Part shown: positions 41,664 through 46,025 of the stretch, in pieces | Numbering within the stretch: the stretch's first letter is position 1 | Layout of the letters: the number at the start of each line of letters is the position of its first letter | DNA from: Anoxynatronum sp033549305 | GTDB taxonomy: Bacteria; Bacillota; Clostridia; Peptostreptococcales; Tindalliaceae | DNA length: 46,025 nt | Assembly: GCA_033549305.1 (NCBI GenBank) | Contig: JAWSUV010000008.1 | Span: 1-46,025 of the forward strand | Reading direction: 5' to 3' | The notes under the pieces: model-generated | The model's database searches: none | What the model was told of the DNA's origin: nothing | The model's input: the letters and a program-made list of their open reading frames with translations, nothing else | Made by a program: the position numbers and the translations under genes

Positions 41664-42362
41664 ATGAAAATAGATGAAATACGCTTGTCTGAAACATTGG
41701 GGAGTATTGTCAGCCGTTATCCTGGAGCCATTCCCATTCTGACAAGGCAGGAGATCGATTTTTGCTGCGGCGGGCATCGCACACTGGCCACCGCCTTAAA
41801 TGTTCCGGAGAAACAGGAAGATCATCCCGTTTTAACAGAACTGCAGAGCGGCTATGAACGGGCGCTGATCGATGGAGAGGACATCAACCAGTTCCGGTAT
41901 GAAAATCCCATTATGCTTATGGATTATATTGTTCACTGGCATCACGAAAGACTGCGTGAAAACTTGCCTACTCTTGAAAAATTGCTGGCAAAAATCGTAG
42001 ATGTCCATGGAATCAGTCATCCGGAACTGTATGAGGTGGAAAAAGTATTCATTCTCTTGAAACATGCCATGACAGATCATTTGGCCGACGAAGAAGATCA
42101 CAGTTTCCCTTTGATTAAAGAAGCCGCTGAAACAGGAGCATTGGCCGAAGCTGTTATAAAGGCCGTGGATTCTCTGCGAGCTGATCATGATCATGTGGGC
42201 GATCATTTGAAACAACTGCGAAAACTGACCAAACGCTTTTCCATTCCTGAAGACGGCTGCTCCACCTACGAGTTTGTCTACCGAAAACTGCAAGAGCTGG
42301 AAACAGATACCTTTCAGCATGTCCACCTGGAGAACAATGTCCTGTTTCATATGATTGGGTAA
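41664..42362 (+). CDS. ric: iron-sulfur cluster repair di-iron protein (RIC/ScdA/YtfE)
   Basis: RIC proteins help restore iron-sulfur clusters damaged by NO or peroxide. This 232-aa protein has the N-terminal DUF542 domain with C34-C35-G-G-H38, and a hemerythrin-like four-helix domain with His/Glu ligands in VHWHHERLRE, LKHAMTDHLADEEDH, RADHDHVGDHL and QHVHLENNVLF. AAGGAG lies 9 bases before the ATG. It is 18 bases ahead of the flavo-diiron gene, so the two form a NO-stress operon, with an FNR-type box upstream. Confidence 0.95.
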   Translation: MKIDEIRLSETLGSIVSRYPGAIPILTRQEIDFCCGGHRTLATALNVPEKQEDHPVLTELQSGYERALIDGEDINQFRYENPIMLMDYIVHWHHERLRENLPTLEKLLAKIVDVHGISHPELYEVEKVFILLKHAMTDHLADEEDHSFPLIKEAAETGALAEAVIKAVDSLRADHDHVGDHLKQLRKLTKRFSIPEDGCSTYEFVYRKLQELETDTFQHVHLENNVLFHMIG

Positions 42363-42380
42363 TCGATAAGGAGGATGAAT

Positions 42381-43568
42381 ATGTCAATGAAAATCAATGA
42401 CCATGTCACCTGGGTAGGAAAAATTGACTGGGAACTGAAAAAATTCCATGGAGAGGAGTATTCCACCCACCGGGGCACGTCTTACAACTCCTATCTAATC
42501 CGCGACAAGAAAACCGTTCTGATCGATACTGTCTGGATGCCCTTTGCCAAAGAATTTGTCCAAAACCTGAAAAAAGAAATTGATCTGTCGAAGATCGACT
42601 ACATTATCGCCAACCATGCGGAAGTGGACCACAGCGGTGCCTTGCCGGAACTGATGAAAGAGATCCCGGACACACCCATCTACTGTACAAAAAACGGCAT
42701 TCAATCGTTAAAGGGACATTACCACCAGGACTGGAACTTTGTGGAAGTGAAAACAGGTGACAAACTGAACATTGGCGACCGCGATTTAATCTTTCTGGAA
42801 GCCAGAATGCTGCACTGGCCGGACAGTATGTTTGTTTATATGACCGAGGACAACATTCTTTTCAGCAACGACGCCTTCGGACAGCATTATGCTTCTGAGT
42901 CCCTCTATAATGATACGGTGGATCAGGCGGAATTGTTTCAGGAGGCGATCAAATACTATGCCAATATCCTGACACCTTTCAGTCCACTGGTCACCCGAAA
43001 GATTGAAGAAGTCCTTTCGTTCAATCTGCCGGTGAACATGATCTGCACCAGTCATGGGGTGATCTGGCAGGACAACCCGGTACAGATCGTGGAACAGTAT
43101 CTGAAGTGGGCAGATGATTACCAGGAAGACCAGGTCACCCTGGTGTATGACAGCATGTGGCGGGGCACTTCGCGCATGGCGGAAGGAATCGCTGAAGGCC
43201 TTAAAAAAAGCATGCCTGGCACCACCATTAAACTGATTCATGCAGGATTGACGGATAAAAACGATGTCATCACGGAGCTGTTTAAATCAAAAGCTTTTCT
43301 GGTGGGATCTTCCACCATCAATAAAGGGATTCTCTCATCCATTGCCGCTGTTATGGAAATGGTGAAAGGGTTGAAATTCAAAAACAAAAAAGGGGCTGCT
43401 TTTGGCAGCTATGGTTGGAGCGGCGAATCCGTACCTCTGCTGGAGAAATTGCTTGCGGAATCAGGCATCGACGTGACTTCTCCCGGCATCAAGGAATTAT
43501 GGAACCCGGATGAAGACGCCATGGCACGATGCGTTGCCTATGGAGAAGCACTGGGTAAAACATTATAG
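42381..43568 (+). CDS. A-type flavo-diiron protein (NO/O2 reductase)
   Basis: Flavo-diiron proteins reduce NO to N2O or O2 to water in anaerobes, taking electrons from rubredoxin or a similar carrier. This 395-aa protein has a beta-lactamase-like di-iron domain with H79-A-E81-V-D83-H84, H145 in LHWPDS, D164 in FSNDAF and H225 in TSHG, then a flavodoxin domain (from about 252; VYDSMWRGTSRMAEG). The full ligand set is kept. The ATG at 42381 has AAGGAGG at 6 bases; an ATG two codons earlier abuts it. It has no fused rubredoxin domain, so it is class A. Confidence 0.96.
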   Translation: MSMKINDHVTWVGKIDWELKKFHGEEYSTHRGTSYNSYLIRDKKTVLIDTVWMPFAKEFVQNLKKEIDLSKIDYIIANHAEVDHSGALPELMKEIPDTPIYCTKNGIQSLKGHYHQDWNFVEVKTGDKLNIGDRDLIFLEARMLHWPDSMFVYMTEDNILFSNDAFGQHYASESLYNDTVDQAELFQEAIKYYANILTPFSPLVTRKIEEVLSFNLPVNMICTSHGVIWQDNPVQIVEQYLKWADDYQEDQVTLVYDSMWRGTSRMAEGIAEGLKKSMPGTTIKLIHAGLTDKNDVITELFKSKAFLVGSSTINKGILSSIAAVMEMVKGLKFKNKKGAAFGSYGWSGESVPLLEKLLAESGIDVTSPGIKELWNPDEDAMARCVAYGEALGKTL

Positions 43569-43586
43569 TTTCCTGAAGAATACCAG

Positions 43587-43622
43587 AAGAACGCTGCAGA
43601 CTTTTTGTCCGCAGCGTTCTTT
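43587..43622. terminator. terminator between the flavo-diiron and nifJ genes
   Basis: An 11-bp perfect stem (AAGAACGCTGC / GCAGCGTTCTT, 13-base loop) lies between two convergent genes. The T-runs are short on both sides, so it may serve both directions with modest efficiency. Confidence 0.65.
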
Positions 43623-43647
43623 GCTTGTGCCTATAGACTGACGGTGA

Positions 43648-46025
43648 CTATTCAGCCAATTTTTTGTAAATGCTGTAGCGTTCCTGGGCATCTTTCTCTG
43701 CCAGTTCGAAAAGAACGGCTGCCTCTTCCGGGAAGGACTTCTTCAGGGAAGCGTATCTCACTTCGCTGTCGAGAAATGCCTGGAAGGAAGTTTTGGGTTC
43801 CTTGGAATCAAGGGTGAAGGGGTTTTTGCCTTCTTCCTTAAGCATCGGGTTGTAACGGTACAGATGCCAGTAGCCGGCTTCCACCGCTTTTTTGGTTTGT
43901 TCCTGGGTTTTGCCCATACCGGCGCCGATTCCGTGAGCAATGCAGGGGGTGTAGGCAATGATCAGTGACGGACCCGGGTATGCTTCAGCTTCCTTCAGGG
44001 CTTTGATCAGTTGGTTTTTATCGGAACCCATGCCCACCTGCGCTACATAAACATACCCATAGGTCATGGCCATGCGGCCCAGGTCTTTCTTTCTGATCTT
44101 CTTGCCGGATGCGGCAAATTTTGCCACAGCGCCCGTAGGTGTTGATTTGGATGACTGCCCGCCTGTGTTGGAGTACACTTCTGTATCCAGGACCAGGACG
44201 TTCACATCTTCGCCGGAGGCCAGCACGTGATCCAGGCCGCCGTAGCCAATGTCATAGGCCCAGCCGTCTCCTCCGAAAATCCACTGAGATTTTTTCACCA
44301 GGTATTCTTTCTTGGTAATGATCTCATCCACCACCGCATTGCCTTTGGAAGCTTCCAGCAGCGGCAGCATATCATAAGTGGCTTTCTTGGAGGCCTTGGC
44401 ATCATCCTTGCCGTCAATCCATGCCTGGAATGCTTCTTTCAGCTCATTCGGGAGGTCCATTTCCAGGCCTTCCTTCATCAGATCCTCCAGTTTCCCCCGG
44501 ATCTGTCCAGTAGCCAGTGCCATGCCAAATCCATATTCCGCATTATCCTCAAAGAGTGAGTTTGCCCAGGCAGGTCCCTGTCCTTTTTCATTGACGCAGT
44601 ATGGGACAGAAGGAGCGCTGCCGCCGTAAATAGAACTGCAGCCGGTGGCGTTGGCAATCATCATGCGGTCACCGAACAACTGGGTTACCAGTTTGACATA
44701 AGGAGTTTCACCACAGCCTGCACAGGCGCCGGAGAACTCAAAGAGCGGCTGAGCAAACTGGCTGCCTTTAAGGGTTTCAATATTTGTAAGATCAGCTTTG
44801 CTTTTAACAGTTGTTGCGAATTCCCAGTTTGCTTTTTGTGCTTCAATCTGAGGCTCAACCGGCTTCATGACCAATGCCTTTGTTTTCGCTGGGCAAATAT
44901 CCGCGCAGTTGCCGCAACCAGTGCAGTCCAGGGTGGATACCTGGATGCGGTAGGCCATGCCGTCAAATTCTTTGCCCATGGCTTTGAGGGTTTCGAAACC
45001 TTCCGGGGCTGCCTGCTGTTCATCTGCATCCAGCAGGAAAGGCCGGATGGCGGCGTGGGGGCAGACAAAAGAACATTGGTTGCACTGGATACAGTTTTCC
45101 TTGATCCACTCAGGCACATCAACTGCTATGCCTCTTTTTTCATATGCGGAGGTTCCCATTGGAAAATGACCGTCTTCCCGGCCTGCAAAAGCACTCACCG
45201 GCAAGTCGTCTCCTTCCTGGGCATTCATCGGACGCATGATATCGCTGATAAAGGCCGGCTCATCTTTTTTGTCATCTGCTCTTTCAGTTCCCCCGATCCA
45301 TGCTTCCGGGACACTCACCTGGTGGAGAGCTTCCATTCCCATATCGATGGCTTTTTTGTTCATTTGAACAATTTTTTCACCTTTAGACCCGTAGGTTTTT
45401 TCAATGGCCTGCTTCATATAATCAACGGCTTCATCCACTGGAATAACGTCTGCCAGTTTAAAGAAGGCAGACTGCATGACCATGTTGATGCGGCCCCCTA
45501 AACCGATGTCGGAGGCAATCTTGGTGGCGTTGATGATATAAAACTTGGCTTCTTTTTCCGCAAGAACCTTTTTCAGGTTATGGGGCAGTTTTTCTTCCAG
45601 CTCGCTTTCATCCCACAGACAGTTGAGCAGGAAGGTGCCGCCTTTTTTCAACCCTTTGAGCAGGTCATACTGGTTCACATAAGCCTGGTTGTGACAGGCG
45701 ATGAAATCCGCTTCGCTGATCAGGTAAGTCGAACGGATGGGTTTTTTCCCGAAACGCAGGTGGGAAATCGTTACACCGCCTGATTTCTTGGAGTCATAGG
45801 AGAAATAGCCCTGCGCATACATATCCGTGTGGTCGCCGATAATCTTGATGGAGTTTTTATTAGCACCGACAGTTCCGTCAGCTCCCAGTCCCCAGAATTT
45901 GCAGCGAACGGTTCCCTTTGGTTCTGTGCTGACAGGAGGCACCATTGGCAGAGAGCTATGGCTTACATCATCCACAATACCGATGGTAAACGAATTCTTG
46001 GGGTTGTCTGTTTTCAGGTTTTCAT
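43648..46025 (-). CDS. nifJ: pyruvate:ferredoxin (flavodoxin) oxidoreductase, 3' part
   Basis: PFOR splits pyruvate to acetyl-CoA and CO2 and reduces ferredoxin or flavodoxin. The gene runs off the window edge; 791 codons are present of about 1170-1200. Visible are the gamma-type domain (GLGADGTVGANKNSIKIIGD), two [4Fe-4S] motifs (CIQCNQCSFVCP and CTGCGNCADICP), the third-cluster and TPP region (ACAGCGETPYVKL), the TPP-binding GDGWAYDIGYGG...NTGGQ and the C terminus. The first 380 or so residues are outside the window. It supplies low-potential electrons that the neighbouring flavo-diiron and Hcp enzymes could use. Confidence 0.97.
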   Translation of the reverse strand, partial: ENLKTDNPKNSFTIGIVDDVSHSSLPMVPPVSTEPKGTVRCKFWGLGADGTVGANKNSIKIIGDHTDMYAQGYFSYDSKKSGGVTISHLRFGKKPIRSTYLISEADFIACHNQAYVNQYDLLKGLKKGGTFLLNCLWDESELEEKLPHNLKKVLAEKEAKFYIINATKIASDIGLGGRINMVMQSAFFKLADVIPVDEAVDYMKQAIEKTYGSKGEKIVQMNKKAIDMGMEALHQVSVPEAWIGGTERADDKKDEPAFISDIMRPMNAQEGDDLPVSAFAGREDGHFPMGTSAYEKRGIAVDVPEWIKENCIQCNQCSFVCPHAAIRPFLLDADEQQAAPEGFETLKAMGKEFDGMAYRIQVSTLDCTGCGNCADICPAKTKALVMKPVEPQIEAQKANWEFATTVKSKADLTNIETLKGSQFAQPLFEFSGACAGCGETPYVKLVTQLFGDRMMIANATGCSSIYGGSAPSVPYCVNEKGQGPAWANSLFEDNAEYGFGMALATGQIRGKLEDLMKEGLEMDLPNELKEAFQAWIDGKDDAKASKKATYDMLPLLEASKGNAVVDEIITKKEYLVKKSQWIFGGDGWAYDIGYGGLDHVLASGEDVNVLVLDTEVYSNTGGQSSKSTPTGAVAKFAASGKKIRKKDLGRMAMTYGYVYVAQVGMGSDKNQLIKALKEAEAYPGPSLIIAYTPCIAHGIGAGMGKTQEQTKKAVEAGYWHLYRYNPMLKEEGKNPFTLDSKEPKTSFQAFLDSEVRYASLKKSFPEEAAVLFELAEKDAQERYSIYKKLAE

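Noticed and set aside
1..46025. Mobile elements, prophage or CRISPR
   Set aside because: No transposase, integrase, phage or Cas genes, terminal repeats or spacer arrays were found. The tRNA cluster is not flanked by an attachment-site repeat or an integrase.

Overview
The window looks like chromosome of a strictly anaerobic, probably Gram-positive member of the Clostridia with moderate GC. The reasons are a pyruvate:ferredoxin oxidoreductase, a flavo-diiron protein, hybrid-cluster protein, several Crp/Fnr-type regulators, an HPr with both His15 and Ser46, an rph-rdgB-yfcE cluster, a cell-wall amidase with AMIN and stalk domains, and a TIGR01906 membrane protein. No insertion sequence, prophage or CRISPR array is visible. 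The genus cannot be fixed from the sequence alone.

Layout. 1-10.4 kb is a nitrogen-oxide and redox region: hcp; a Crp-family regulator; an MFP-RND efflux pair; a cupin; a NapH-like membrane polyferredoxin; a second Crp-family regulator; and a pentaheme nitrite reductase (nrfA) without nrfH. 10.6-14.6 kb holds an M20 amidohydrolase, a YczE-like membrane protein, an HpaI-type aldolase and a YeiH-type exporter. 14.7-15.2 kb is a five-tRNA operon (Gly-His-Gln-Gly-Arg, minus strand) with a clear promoter and terminator. 15.2-20 kb has yfcE, rdgB, rph, a UPF0316 protein and the amidase. 20-29.1 kb is a long, tightly packed minus-strand operon: pcrA, ligA, a thiamine-binding protein, an ABC permease and ATPase, a ketopantoate reductase, a TIGR01906 protein and an AIR-synthase-like protein. 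29.2-33.1 kb carries a tRNA nucleotidyltransferase and an ECF sigma / anti-sigma / lipoprotein operon. 33.2-36.2 kb has an MFS transporter, HPr and a PatB-type C-S lyase. 36.3-38.8 kb is a lipoprotein / S41 protease / redoxin operon. 38.9-46 kb has a LapA-domain protein, a patatin, an FNR homologue, the ric-flavodiiron operon and the 3' part of nifJ.

Two results stand out. First, the redoxin gene at 36315-36941 is interrupted only by an in-frame TGA at the first position of a CxxC-like motif (UxxC). Directly downstream is a stem-loop that fits the bacterial SECIS rules, so it is most likely a membrane-anchored selenoprotein and not a broken gene. Second, three palindromes (7163-7176, 8507-8520 and 41578-41593) are each centred so that a -10 hexamer starts at exactly the 30th base after the centre. 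This is the -41.5 geometry of class II CRP/FNR activation. They precede the efflux pair, the polyferredoxin and the ric-flavodiiron operon, and they adjoin regulator genes.

Taken together, hcp, nrfA, ric and the flavo-diiron protein form a nitrite, NO and hydroxylamine defence set. It appears to be controlled by an FNR-type iron-sulfur regulator and two cysteine-poor Crp-family paralogues.
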